Shown: piece by piece, positions 33,640-41,193 of the stretch
Position numbering within the stretch: position 1 is the stretch's first letter
How the letters are laid out: each line of letters starts with the position of its first letter
Assembly (NCBI RefSeq): GCF_000518685.1
Contig: NZ_JAEB01000014.1
Coordinates: forward strand, 38,971 to 80,392
Reading direction: 5' to 3'
Length of the DNA stretch: 41,422 nucleotides
From: Eubacterium xylanophilum ATCC 35991
GTDB lineage: Bacteria; Bacillota; Clostridia; Lachnospirales; Lachnospiraceae
Translations under genes and position numbers: made by a program
Notes under the pieces: generated by a model
The model's database searches: none
What the model saw: only the letters and a program-made list of their open reading frames with translations
Told to the model about the DNA's origin: nothing

Positions 33640-35106
33640 ATGATTTCATTGGTTATTGCTTTTGGGACTTTAGTAATAGGTTATTTGCTATACAGTCGTG
33701 TGGCAGAGAGGATATTTTGTCCGGATGACAGGCAGACGCCAGCTATTGCCATAAATGACGGTGTTGATTGTGTGCCTATGCCTAGGTGGAAGTCGTTTCT
33801 GATTCAGCTTTTGAATATTGCCGGTACAGGGCCGATATTTGGTGCATTGATGGGAGCAGTATTCGGACCGGTAGTTTTTTTGTGGATTGTTTTTGGTTCG
33901 ATACTAGGTGGTGCTGTTCATGATTATATGGATGGTATGATTAGTTCCAGACACAAAGGTGCATCTATTGCTGAGATGTCAGGAAAATATCTCGGAAAAA
34001 TTGAAGAAAGAGTAATTCGAGTATTTTCTGTTGTCTTGCTTGTGCTGTGTGGAACGGTATTTGTCACAAGTCCAGCGGAGTTATTAGATAAACTTACACC
34101 GTCGTGGATGAATGGAACATTTTGGGCCGTTGTAATATTGATTTATTATCTCGTGGCGACGCTCGTGCCTATTGATAAGTTGATAGGAAGGATATATCCT
34201 GTTTTTGGAATTCTGCTCATAGTCATGGCTGTAGCGGTCATGGGAGGAATTCTTCTCTCAGGCGGGAAATATACCATTCCTGAATTGGTAATAAAGGACT
34301 TACACCCTGAGAATACGCCTATGTGGCCATATATGTTTATCACAGTTGCATGCGGTGCAATCTCGGGATTTCATGCTACGCAGTCTCCCGTGATTGCAAA
34401 GTGCATAAAATCAGAAAAAGAGGGTAGGAGTATATTCTATGGAGCCATGATCTGCGAGGCGGTAATAGCTCTTGTATGGGCTGCTGCTGGCGTGTCGTTT
34501 TACGGAACAACACAGCTTTTGAATGATGCATTAAAAAGTGGTGCATCGAATGTTGTATATGATATTTCCCATGAGGTTCTTGGGTCATACGGGGGATTTC
34601 TCGCTATTGCCGGCGTTGTAATCTGTCCGATTACATCAGGTGATACTGCATTTAGAAGTGCAAGACTTATCCTGGGCGAGGCATTCAAATTAGAACAAAA
34701 GTATATAAAGAATCGACTACTCATTACTATTCCATTGCTGGCAATTGGTGGTTTTCTCACATGGTATGCCATCTCCTATAAAGATGGATTTCAGATAATC
34801 TGGAGATATTTTTCATGGAGTAATCAGACCCTGGCGATGTTAGCACTGTGGATGGCCTCAGCGTACTTGCTCAAAAAAGGCAAGTATCGCTATGGTTCAC
34901 TTATCACAGCTATTCCCGCAACATTTATGACCGCAGTAAGTGCGACTTATATCCTCCTTGCTCCGGAGGGCTTTAGATTTGATAACAAACTGTCCTATAT
35001 TGTAGGTGCGGGAACTGCATTGGTAGCCTTTAGATCATATGTAATAGAACTGTATAGAACCCGTATAAGGCCTCACATAAAAAAGAAAAATGTTCCTAAA
35101 TTATGA
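33640..35106 (+). CDS. cstA: CstA-family transporter (peptide/pyruvate uptake)
   Basis: 488 aa polytopic membrane protein with about 13-14 hydrophobic segments. Family-specific stretches: IAGTGPIFGALMGAVFGPV, GGAVHDYMDGMISSRHKGAS, CGAISGFHATQSPVIAKCI, ITSGDTAFRSARLILGEA, and WRYFSWSNQTLAMLALWMAS. CstA homologues import peptides or pyruvate during carbon limitation. This is the short form, without the extended C-terminus of E. coli CstA (about 700 aa). The ribosome-binding site is AAAAGGAGAATGGAAGT. Its stop codon region overlaps the last 6 bp of convergent luxS. Confidence 0.9.
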   Translation: MISLVIAFGTLVIGYLLYSRVAERIFCPDDRQTPAIAINDGVDCVPMPRWKSFLIQLLNIAGTGPIFGALMGAVFGPVVFLWIVFGSILGGAVHDYMDGMISSRHKGASIAEMSGKYLGKIEERVIRVFSVVLLVLCGTVFVTSPAELLDKLTPSWMNGTFWAVVILIYYLVATLVPIDKLIGRIYPVFGILLIVMAVAVMGGILLSGGKYTIPELVIKDLHPENTPMWPYMFITVACGAISGFHATQSPVIAKCIKSEKEGRSIFYGAMICEAVIALVWAAAGVSFYGTTQLLNDALKSGASNVVYDISHEVLGSYGGFLAIAGVVICPITSGDTAFRSARLILGEAFKLEQKYIKNRLLITIPLLAIGGFLTWYAISYKDGFQIIWRYFSWSNQTLAMLALWMASAYLLKKGKYRYGSLITAIPATFMTAVSATYILLAPEGFRFDNKLSYIVGAGTALVAFRSYVIELYRTRIRPHIKKKNVPKL

Positions 35107-35625
35107 ATCATAGAAATGCTGTCCATCATCTGTCACAAGGCGTTCTGTCTTGGGATACTCGTAGATGGCGGCATTTTTTTCATTTTCTTCAAGGTATGCG
35201 GCAAATTCACGAGCATACCACTTGGCCATTTCAAGATTGTGCATGAGGTAGTGTCCACAGTTTTCCGGATTGGATCCAGGAACTTCGGTGGCATCTTCAA
35301 CAGACTTGAATGCATTCAATAATAGTTGATGAAGTTCGCGTGGTTCGCGATTTCCCTTGAGTATTAGGTAAAAACCTGTAAGACATCCCATAGGTCCCCA
35401 GTATACAACTTCGTCCTTCCAATCTGGTTCGTTGCGCAGGTAAGTCGCAATTATATGCTCCAGTGTATGCATTGCAGCGACATCGATAACCGGCTCTCTG
35501 TTGGGCCTCTTTAGTCTAATGTCATAAGTGGTAACAGTATAATCACCGAGATAATCAATTCTGCTTGTGAATATACCGGGTACGATAAGTGTATGATCTA
35601 CAGAAAAACTTTGTATTAATTCCAT
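35101..35625 (-). CDS. luxS: S-ribosylhomocysteine lyase (LuxS)
   Basis: Splits S-ribosylhomocysteine to homocysteine and DPD, the precursor of autoinducer-2, as part of methyl-cycle salvage. 174 aa from MELIQSFSVDHT. The zinc motif HTLEH is at 53-57, the catalytic Cys in GPMGCLTGFYLIL, and a third metal-site region in NCGHYLMHNLEMAKWYA. The start at 35625 follows AAAGGAGATCCAATT; the longer frame starting at 35679 lies upstream of this site. It has its own promoter. Convergent with cstA, overlapping by 6 bp, and no terminator is seen between them. Confidence 0.94.
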   Translation of the reverse strand: MELIQSFSVDHTLIVPGIFTSRIDYLGDYTVTTYDIRLKRPNREPVIDVAAMHTLEHIIATYLRNEPDWKDEVVYWGPMGCLTGFYLILKGNREPRELHQLLLNAFKSVEDATEVPGSNPENCGHYLMHNLEMAKWYAREFAAYLEENEKNAAIYEYPKTERLVTDDGQHFYDS

Positions 35626-35667
35626 AATTGGATCTCCTTTTTTTGTGATTTGAAAAACTACACACCA

Positions 35668-35696
35668 ATTATAGCACAACCATTGGATATGCTCAA
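35668..35696 (-). promoter_or_regulatory. sigma-A promoter of luxS
   Basis: On the minus strand, TTGAGC (35691-35696), a 17-nt spacer and TATAAT (35668-35673). The leader is about 35 nt. No SAM or SAH riboswitch fits. Confidence 0.75.
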
Positions 35697-35715
35697 TGTT
35701 TTTCTTGGCATTGTC

Positions 35716-35744
35716 TTGACATAAAGTGAAAAAAATATTAAAAT
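35716..35744 (+). promoter_or_regulatory. sigma-A promoter of the secreted esterase
   Basis: TTGACA (35716-35721), a 17-nt spacer and TAAAAT (35739-35744). Transcript start near 35751, which leaves a leader of about 120 nt with two hairpins. It is divergent from the luxS promoter. Confidence 0.8.
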
Positions 35745-35763
35745 AAAGATGAATTATTTATTT

Positions 35764-35800
35764 GGGACTATATCGTTAGGGGAGTAGTCTCATTTTTTTT
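35764..35800 (+). terminator. terminator-like hairpin in the esterase leader (possible attenuator)
   Basis: GGGACTA (35764-35770) pairs with TAGTCTC (35785-35791) with one G-T pair, and eight T follow (35793-35800). It lies between promoter and gene. A second stem, AACGGGAAA (35807-35815) with TTTCCCGTT (35822-35830), follows. This arrangement suggests conditional termination. Confidence 0.5.
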
Positions 35801-35870
35801 GCAAGCAACGGGAAAGGATGTTTTCCCGTTCAATAATAACACTAAATGAAATATGATTGGAGGATTGGAA

Positions 35871-37247
35871 ATGAACCAAAAAGCAAAAAGTTTGATTGCT
35901 CTTACATTGGGAGCAACGATGGTACTTTCAGGAGTCGGAAGTACACAAGCAGACGCAGCAAAGAAAGCGAGTCTTGCAAAAAAATCTTATTCAGTGAAGG
36001 TTGGAAAGAAAGTTACAATTAAGATCAAGAATAAGAATAAGAAAGCAAAGTATATTTTCAAAGCTAACAATAAGAAAGTAAAAGTTAGCAAGAAAGGTGT
36101 TGTTACAGCAAAGAAAGCCGGAACAGCAAAAGTAAAAGTTTCAGAGAAACTCAAGAAAAAGACCAGAAAGCTTGGAACTGTAAAAGTAGTTATCTCAGCA
36201 GCTAAGAAGGCAGCAGATAATACTAAGCCAGCTACTAATGTTGAGACAGCAAAGCCAGTAGCTAGCGCGGCAACAACAGAAGCACCAAGCGTAGCTCCAT
36301 CAGCAGAGCCTACAGTGGCACCTACAGTAGAACCTACAGTGGCGCCTACAGTAGAACCATCTTGGAATATTTCTCAGGAACAAGATGAGAAAGATTATGG
36401 CGGATTTAACAATTCCAACGACCCTAATGGAATGAAGAATTTTGATAGCTATATCAAAACACCTGAGGGAGTAGAATTGGATGATCCTGATTATGAGCAA
36501 TTGACATTCCAGTCTATTACTTATACTGCCACAGTTAGTGGTGAGGAAAAGCCTTGCAATATCTACTTACCAAGAAACTACTCAACAGATAAGAAGTATC
36601 CTGTTCTATATCTTTTCCACGGTGGAAACAATGATGAGAACAGCTGGTTGTCAGGTAAGATTCCATTTATCCTTTTGAACCTTATTGTTAAGGGTCAGGC
36701 CAAGGATATGATCGTAGTAATTCCTAGAATTATTACACATCTCAATGGAGAGAGCAATGGATATTCTGATTATGACAACTTCTACTATGAGTTTAAGACT
36801 GATTTGATTCCATATATCAATTCACATTATTCAACACTCACAGATAGAAATAATACAGCAATTGCTGGTTACTCTATGGGTGGTAGAGAAGCTCTTAATA
36901 TTGGATTAAAGATGTTAGATCAGGTTGCATATATCGGAGCATTTGAGCCAGCTCCTGGTTTGCTTCCTTACACCAATGAGGGTGGATTGTTTACTAAGGA
37001 ATCATTCGCATTGTCAGATCAGTACAAGAATAATACACTTGTATTTATAACTAAGGGTATTGGCGATGAGATAGTAGGTGATTGGCCACGTACCTATCAT
37101 GAGCACTTTGTAGAGAATGGAACCCCTCATGTTTACTATGAGACAGGTGGATTTACAACAAGTGGTAAAGAGTCTACAGGAGCTCACGGCTGGGAAGTTT
37201 GGAGAGCAAGTCTTTACAACTTTGCAAAGAGAATATTTAATCACTGA
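35871..37247 (+). CDS. secreted esterase, CE1/esterase-D type, with basic Ig-like module
   Basis: 458 aa. The signal peptide ends near TQADAAKKA. Residues about 30-110 are a very basic, beta-rich Big-like module (KVKVSKKGVVTAKKAGTAKV). A Pro/Thr/Ala linker with PTVAPTVEPTVAPTVEP at about 150-165 follows. The C-terminal alpha/beta-hydrolase (about 200-458) has VLYLFHGGNNDENSW, the nucleophile elbow AGYSMGGREAL (S335) and the catalytic His in TGAHGWEVWRASLYNF (H439). This is the esterase-D fold of CE1 acetyl-xylan and feruloyl esterases. With GH43, a feruloyl esterase and GH10 nearby, a xylan side-chain substrate is likely. GGAGG at 35858-35862 selects the ATG at 35871 over the one at 35853. 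Confidence 0.85.
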   Translation: MNQKAKSLIALTLGATMVLSGVGSTQADAAKKASLAKKSYSVKVGKKVTIKIKNKNKKAKYIFKANNKKVKVSKKGVVTAKKAGTAKVKVSEKLKKKTRKLGTVKVVISAAKKAADNTKPATNVETAKPVASAATTEAPSVAPSAEPTVAPTVEPTVAPTVEPSWNISQEQDEKDYGGFNNSNDPNGMKNFDSYIKTPEGVELDDPDYEQLTFQSITYTATVSGEEKPCNIYLPRNYSTDKKYPVLYLFHGGNNDENSWLSGKIPFILLNLIVKGQAKDMIVVIPRIITHLNGESNGYSDYDNFYYEFKTDLIPYINSHYSTLTDRNNTAIAGYSMGGREALNIGLKMLDQVAYIGAFEPAPGLLPYTNEGGLFTKESFALSDQYKNNTLVFITKGIGDEIVGDWPRTYHEHFVENGTPHVYYETGGFTTSGKESTGAHGWEVWRASLYNFAKRIFNH

Positions 37248-37253
37248 TAAATT

Positions 37254-37295
37254 CACGGATTTGTCCTTGCGAGAGCCTGGGCAAATCCGTGTTTA
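37254..37295 (+). terminator. hairpin after the secreted esterase
   Basis: CACGGATTTG (37254-37263) and CAAATCCGTG (37282-37291) form a perfect 10-bp stem. Only a short T stretch (TTT) follows, so termination is probably partial and the GH43 gene may be read through. Confidence 0.65.
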
Positions 37296-37312
37296 AAAAC
37301 TGGAGGGAAATT

Positions 37313-39133
37313 ATGTTTGAAAAGCCATCAGCGGGCATAAGTTTTGAGAAAATAGTCTGCCTTAATCTTAATGTATTAAAAAAGACAAGTCTAAAGGGAC
37401 ACAGCGAAGATGTGGAATTGATAAGTGTTAGTGGTGAGAGTTCAACGGAATATTTTAAAGGAAAAATAAAAAATGAAACTACAATAGTAGAAAAAGTTGA
37501 ACATGGAAATATAAGAAATTTGGACGCAAGATTTATCCTCGATGGAGAAGATAATACGGGGAAATCTTGTAAAATATTCCTAGAAATAAATGGTATATCG
37601 AGAGAAATATCTGATAAATTTGAAGCAAGAATTACAACAGATAGCGATGAACTTCAGTGGGTTACTAATGCGGAACTTGCTTGTGAAATTGAAAATAATG
37701 TTGATGAAATAATCATAAAAATATCTGCTAAAAAGGGAATTAAACAAGCAGTAAATCCGTATCTTCTTCATTATGAATACATCCCAGACGGGGAACCATA
37801 TGTATTTAATGATAGGGTTTATGTCTACGGCTCCCATGATTATTATAATGGTGCAGTGTTCTGCATGGGTGATTATATATGTTATTCAGCACCTATAAAT
37901 GATCTTGGAAATTGGCGTTATGAGGGAGTGATTTATAGAAAAGAAGAGGATCCTGCAAATAAAGATGGGTCAATGTGCTTATATGCTCCTGATGTGACTG
38001 TTGGACCGGATGGAAGATATTACTTATATTATGTATTAGATCATCTCTCAGTTATATCTGTTGCAGTATGTGACACACCTGCAGGTGAATATAAATTCTA
38101 TGGATATGTTCGCTATGAAGATGGAACAAAGCTTGGTGATAGAGAGGGAGATGAACCTCAGTTTGATCCTGCAGTGCTCACAGAAGGGGATAAGACATAT
38201 CTCTATAGTGGCTTTTGTGGCCCCGGAGATAAATCGAGAACCGGTGCTATGGCATCAGTACTTGGACCAGATATGCTTACAATCATAGAGGAACCTAGGT
38301 TGGTTGCTCCAGGATGTATGTGTGATGATATAAGAGACTTTGTGGATCATACTTTCTTCGAGGCATCATCTATTAGAAAGTGTGGAGATAAGTATTACTT
38401 TGTATATTCATCATGTGTTATGCATGAGCTTTGCTATGCTGTGAGTGATTCACCTCTCGGACCATTTTCCTACGGAGGCGTGATTGTAAGTAATACGGAT
38501 CTTCATATAGATACTTACAAGCCGGCAGATATGCCTGGTGCAGCGGGGGCCAATAACCATGGAAGCATAGTTCAGATAGGAGAGGATTGGTATATCTTCT
38601 ACCACAGACATACCAACGATACTTGGTACAGCAGGCAGGGCTGTGCCGAGAAGATTAGCTTTGATGCAGATGGAAATATTCCGCAGGTCGAGATTACTTC
38701 ATGTGGTCTCAACGGAGGTCCACTGGAAGCTAGGGGGATTTATCCTGCCTATATTGCCTGCAATCTCATGGCACCTGGAATGGATAAATATGTCAGTGAT
38801 GGAAAGGCTCCAAAGGTCATGCAAGATGGTGGAGACGGAGATAGAGAACTCAGTTTTGTTGCCAATGTAACTGATGGATCTGCTGTTGGATTCAAGTATT
38901 TTGAGTATTCGGGTGTGAAGAAAATGAAGATTTCTGCCAGAGGATATGGAGATGGTGAAATCGAGATTAGGACGTCATGGGATGGAGAAGTGCTCGGAAA
39001 GGTGAAACTAAAATACACAGATATTTGGGAGTCATATGAAACGGATGTTAATATTCCGGATGGAGTAGCGGCATTATATCTCACATATAGAGGTAATGGA
39101 AATGTGGGAATCAGAGACTTCGAGTTTATATAA
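37313..39133 (+). CDS. glycoside hydrolase family 43 with N-terminal extra domain and CBM6-like C-terminus
   Basis: 606 aa, no signal peptide, so probably cytoplasmic. Residues 1-130 form a beta-rich domain that resembles DUF3237 (GNIRNLDARFILDGEDNTGK); that match is tentative. The GH43 five-blade propeller starts about 145: base Asp in YIPDGEPYVF (D159), pKa-modulating Asp in LYAPDVTVGP (D227), acid Glu in HTFFEASSIRK (E350). The C-terminal 125 residues look like a CBM6-type beta-sandwich (ISARGYGDGEIEIRTSWDGE; VAALYLTYRGNGNVGIRDFE). GH43 members with this layout cleave xylo- or arabino-oligosaccharides. The start follows CTGGAGGGAAATT. It is probably cotranscribed with the downstream feruloyl esterase, 28 bp away. 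Confidence 0.87.
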   Translation: MFEKPSAGISFEKIVCLNLNVLKKTSLKGHSEDVELISVSGESSTEYFKGKIKNETTIVEKVEHGNIRNLDARFILDGEDNTGKSCKIFLEINGISREISDKFEARITTDSDELQWVTNAELACEIENNVDEIIIKISAKKGIKQAVNPYLLHYEYIPDGEPYVFNDRVYVYGSHDYYNGAVFCMGDYICYSAPINDLGNWRYEGVIYRKEEDPANKDGSMCLYAPDVTVGPDGRYYLYYVLDHLSVISVAVCDTPAGEYKFYGYVRYEDGTKLGDREGDEPQFDPAVLTEGDKTYLYSGFCGPGDKSRTGAMASVLGPDMLTIIEEPRLVAPGCMCDDIRDFVDHTFFEASSIRKCGDKYYFVYSSCVMHELCYAVSDSPLGPFSYGGVIVSNTDLHIDTYKPADMPGAAGANNHGSIVQIGEDWYIFYHRHTNDTWYSRQGCAEKISFDADGNIPQVEITSCGLNGGPLEARGIYPAYIACNLMAPGMDKYVSDGKAPKVMQDGGDGDRELSFVANVTDGSAVGFKYFEYSGVKKMKISARGYGDGEIEIRTSWDGEVLGKVKLKYTDIWESYETDVNIPDGVAALYLTYRGNGNVGIRDFEFI

Positions 39134-39161
39134 TTAATAATAAAGGATGAGGTGAAGTAGT

Positions 39162-39896
39162 ATGAAAGAATTCTTTATTGATAGTGATGGAACCAGGCTG
39201 CATGCAAAACTAGATATGCCGGAAGGAGTGGAACAATGTCCGCTTTGCGTGTTGATTCATGGATTTACCGGACATATGGAGGAAGATCATATTGTCACAG
39301 TTCAAAAGGCAATGAATGATGTGGGAATCGCTGTTCTTCGTGTGGAAATGTACGGACACGGAGAAAGTGATGGAGAGTTTTATAACCACACTTTATATAA
39401 GTGGGTTACCAATGCTCTGGCTGCTGTAAAGTACGCCGGATCTCTCGAGTTTGCCACTGAATTATACCTAAGTGGGCATTCTCAGGGAGGACTTCTGACG
39501 ATGTTAGTAGGTGGAATGTGCCCTGACTACTTTGCAGGGATTATTCCATTATCTCCGGCTTGGAATATCCCGGAGGGAACTAGACAGGGAAATTTGTTGG
39601 GAATCCAGATTGACCCAAGGCACATCCCAGAGAAGATAATAGCTGATGATTGGGAGATATCAGGTGATTATGTTCGCGTAGCTCAGACAATTCATGTGGA
39701 GGACGAGATAGCTAGATATGATGGACCGGTGTATATAGTTCACGGAATGGATGATGAAATAATACCGTATTCTTTTGGTGAGGAGGCCGAAAGACTTTAC
39801 AAGAATGCTAAGTTAGTTGGAATAGGAGGAGCAAATCACTGCTTTGATGATCATCTAGATGATTTGGCAGAAGCTGTAAGAGGGTTTTGGAAATAA
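39162..39896 (+). CDS. feruloyl/cinnamoyl esterase, Est1E-like
   Basis: 244-aa alpha/beta-hydrolase without signal peptide. Oxyanion region LIHGFTGHMEEDHI, nucleophile elbow SGHSQGGLLTML (S107), acid in HGMDDEIIPYS (D197), base in GGANHCFDDH (H226). HGFTGHMEE plus GHSQGG is what I recall from the Butyrivibrio cinnamoyl esterases (Est1E/CinB group), which release ferulate from arabinoxylan fragments. An intracellular site of action on imported oligosaccharides fits the neighbouring leaderless GH43. It ends with a strong terminator. Confidence 0.83.
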   Translation: MKEFFIDSDGTRLHAKLDMPEGVEQCPLCVLIHGFTGHMEEDHIVTVQKAMNDVGIAVLRVEMYGHGESDGEFYNHTLYKWVTNALAAVKYAGSLEFATELYLSGHSQGGLLTMLVGGMCPDYFAGIIPLSPAWNIPEGTRQGNLLGIQIDPRHIPEKIIADDWEISGDYVRVAQTIHVEDEIARYDGPVYIVHGMDDEIIPYSFGEEAERLYKNAKLVGIGGANHCFDDHLDDLAEAVRGFWK

Positions 39897-39914
39897 AATA
39901 TCAAAAATATTATT

Positions 39915-39949
39915 AAAATAGTCCGTCTTTTAGGCGGGCTATTTTTTTG
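39915..39949 (+). terminator. intrinsic terminator of the esterase/GH43 unit
   Basis: AAATAGTCCGTC (39916-39927) pairs with GGCGGGCTATTT (39933-39944) including two G-T pairs, and the T-run extends to 39948. Confidence 0.92.
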
Positions 39950-40083
39950 TGGGATTAGAAGTGAAAGGACTATAATGATATGATAAAAACTCAGATTGAC
40001 ATGTCATTGGTAGATAAGAGTCGTAGTGTAGCAAAGAGTATACTTTAGTAGGAGAATGGGATTATGAAAGATAGACAAGAATC

Positions 40084-40118
40084 CTCAGATTGTGGACTCA
40101 GTGAGTCCACAATCTGAG
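40084..40118. repeat. perfect 35-bp palindrome
   Basis: Arms of 17 bp (40084-40100 and 40102-40118) are exact reverse complements around a single central base. No T-run follows. It abuts a gene remnant in the non-coding stretch 39950-40370. Confidence 0.85.
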
Positions 40119-40234
40119 ATACTGTCTTGGATGCACTACAGAGAAATATTTCCACACAGTATTACCATAGAATGTTAAACACACAAAATCCAATCGCAGT
40201 AGAGCAGGAAATGAAGGAGCTGATCATTTCATGA
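40118..40234 (+). pseudogene. remnant of a DUF1016/YhcG-type (PDDEXK nuclease family) gene
   Basis: One frame, with no proper start, reads VLDALQRNISTQYYHRML and then NTQNPIAVEQEMKELIIS before a stop. RNISTQYY-R-L followed by a P-V-E-E-M-K-E-L pattern is what I recall from the N-terminal domain of DUF1016 proteins, which are accessory-genome nuclease-fold proteins. About 38 residues remain. The 5' side is cut at the palindrome and the 3' side ends in a stop. The rest of 39950-40370 shows no gene. Confidence 0.45.
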
Positions 40235-40293
40235 CAAATCAGAATCTGTCAAATGCCATGCTGAATATATCAAAACTCTAGCGAGATTAATCA

Positions 40294-40322
40294 TTGTTAA
40301 ATTTGACAAAAAACTCTATTAT
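40294..40322 (+). promoter_or_regulatory. promoter of the GH10 gene
   Basis: TTGTTA (40294-40299), a 17-nt spacer and TATTAT (40317-40322). A TTGACA at 40303 has no matching -10 at good spacing. Confidence 0.5.
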
Positions 40323-40371
40323 AAAAAAGTAAGTATTGGGCAAAACATATAAAAAGGAGGTATTTTGTCAA

Positions 40372-41193
40372 ATGAAAAAACATGCGTTAAGCATGCGTAT
40401 TATGGGTGTGATAATGAGTGTAATAATGGTATTTTCGATGCTCGCAATTACAGCTCCAGAGAGCAAAGCAGCATCAGATACATTATTATCAACTTATGGA
40501 AAAGCACTGGGAAGATGCGGTAATTGCGTCACATTAGCTCAGTTGCAGAACTCATCAACTTTAAATCACATTAAGACACAGTACAACAGTATTACATTGG
40601 AAAATGAGATGAAACCAGATGCTATTCTTGGATATTCTCCAAATCTTATGTCTCAATCAGAGGCAAAAAATCAGGGATATTACGTGCCATCTAATTGCCA
40701 GGATTCTTATCTTCCAAAACTTAATTTTAGCACAATTGATAAGGTATTACAAATTTGTTATAACAATGGACTTGGCGTTCGGGCACATACATTAATATGG
40801 CACAGTCAAACTCCTGATTGGTTCTTCCGTGTAGGATATTCAAAGAATTATGGATATGTAAGCCAGAACCAAATGTATCAGAGAATGGAGTACTATATCA
40901 AATCTGTTATGAATCATGTTTACAGTAGCAAATACGGAAGTGTTGTATATTGCTGGGATGTTGTGAATGAGTACTTACATGCAACAAGTTCCGGTTGGTC
41001 TGCTATCTACGGTGGCAAGACAACAAGACCTGCATTTGTAAAGCGCGCCTTCCAGTATGCCAATGAGACACTTAGTTACTGGGGCTTAACAAATAAAGTT
41101 AGTTTGTTTTATAACGACTATAATATGAAATTGTCAATATTGGTTGGCAGATTTCTTTGGGAAAATTTATCACTATGCCGCAACGGGCTGTGA
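40372..41193 (+). pseudogene. GH10 endo-beta-1,4-xylanase, truncated by IS insertion
   Basis: Secreted xylanase, 5' part only. The start at 40372 follows AAAAAGGAGGT; the signal peptide runs to about TAPESKAAS. GH10 features: TLENEMKPDA, RAHTLIWHSQTPDWF and the acid/base Glu in WDVVNEYLHATS (E200), then SLFYNDYNM. Immediately after this (about codon 253) the sequence stops resembling GH10; about 20 residues derived from the insertion element follow up to a stop at 41191. The nucleophile Glu and the last third of the barrel are missing, so the product should be inactive. The 3' part may lie beyond the IS, outside the window. Confidence 0.85.

Noticed and set aside
35774-35810. yybP-ykoY (manganese) riboswitch
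   Set aside because: TAGGGGAGTAG resembles that motif's core, but the second arm and the closing GCAAGACC-type segment are missing, and the downstream gene is an esterase. The region is better read as a short terminator hairpin.
40072-40117. Short peptide gene (MKDRQESSDCGLSESTI)
   Set aside because: A GGAGAATGGG-type site precedes it, but the frame is made mostly of the palindrome and stops after 17 codons; probably chance or part of the degraded remnant.
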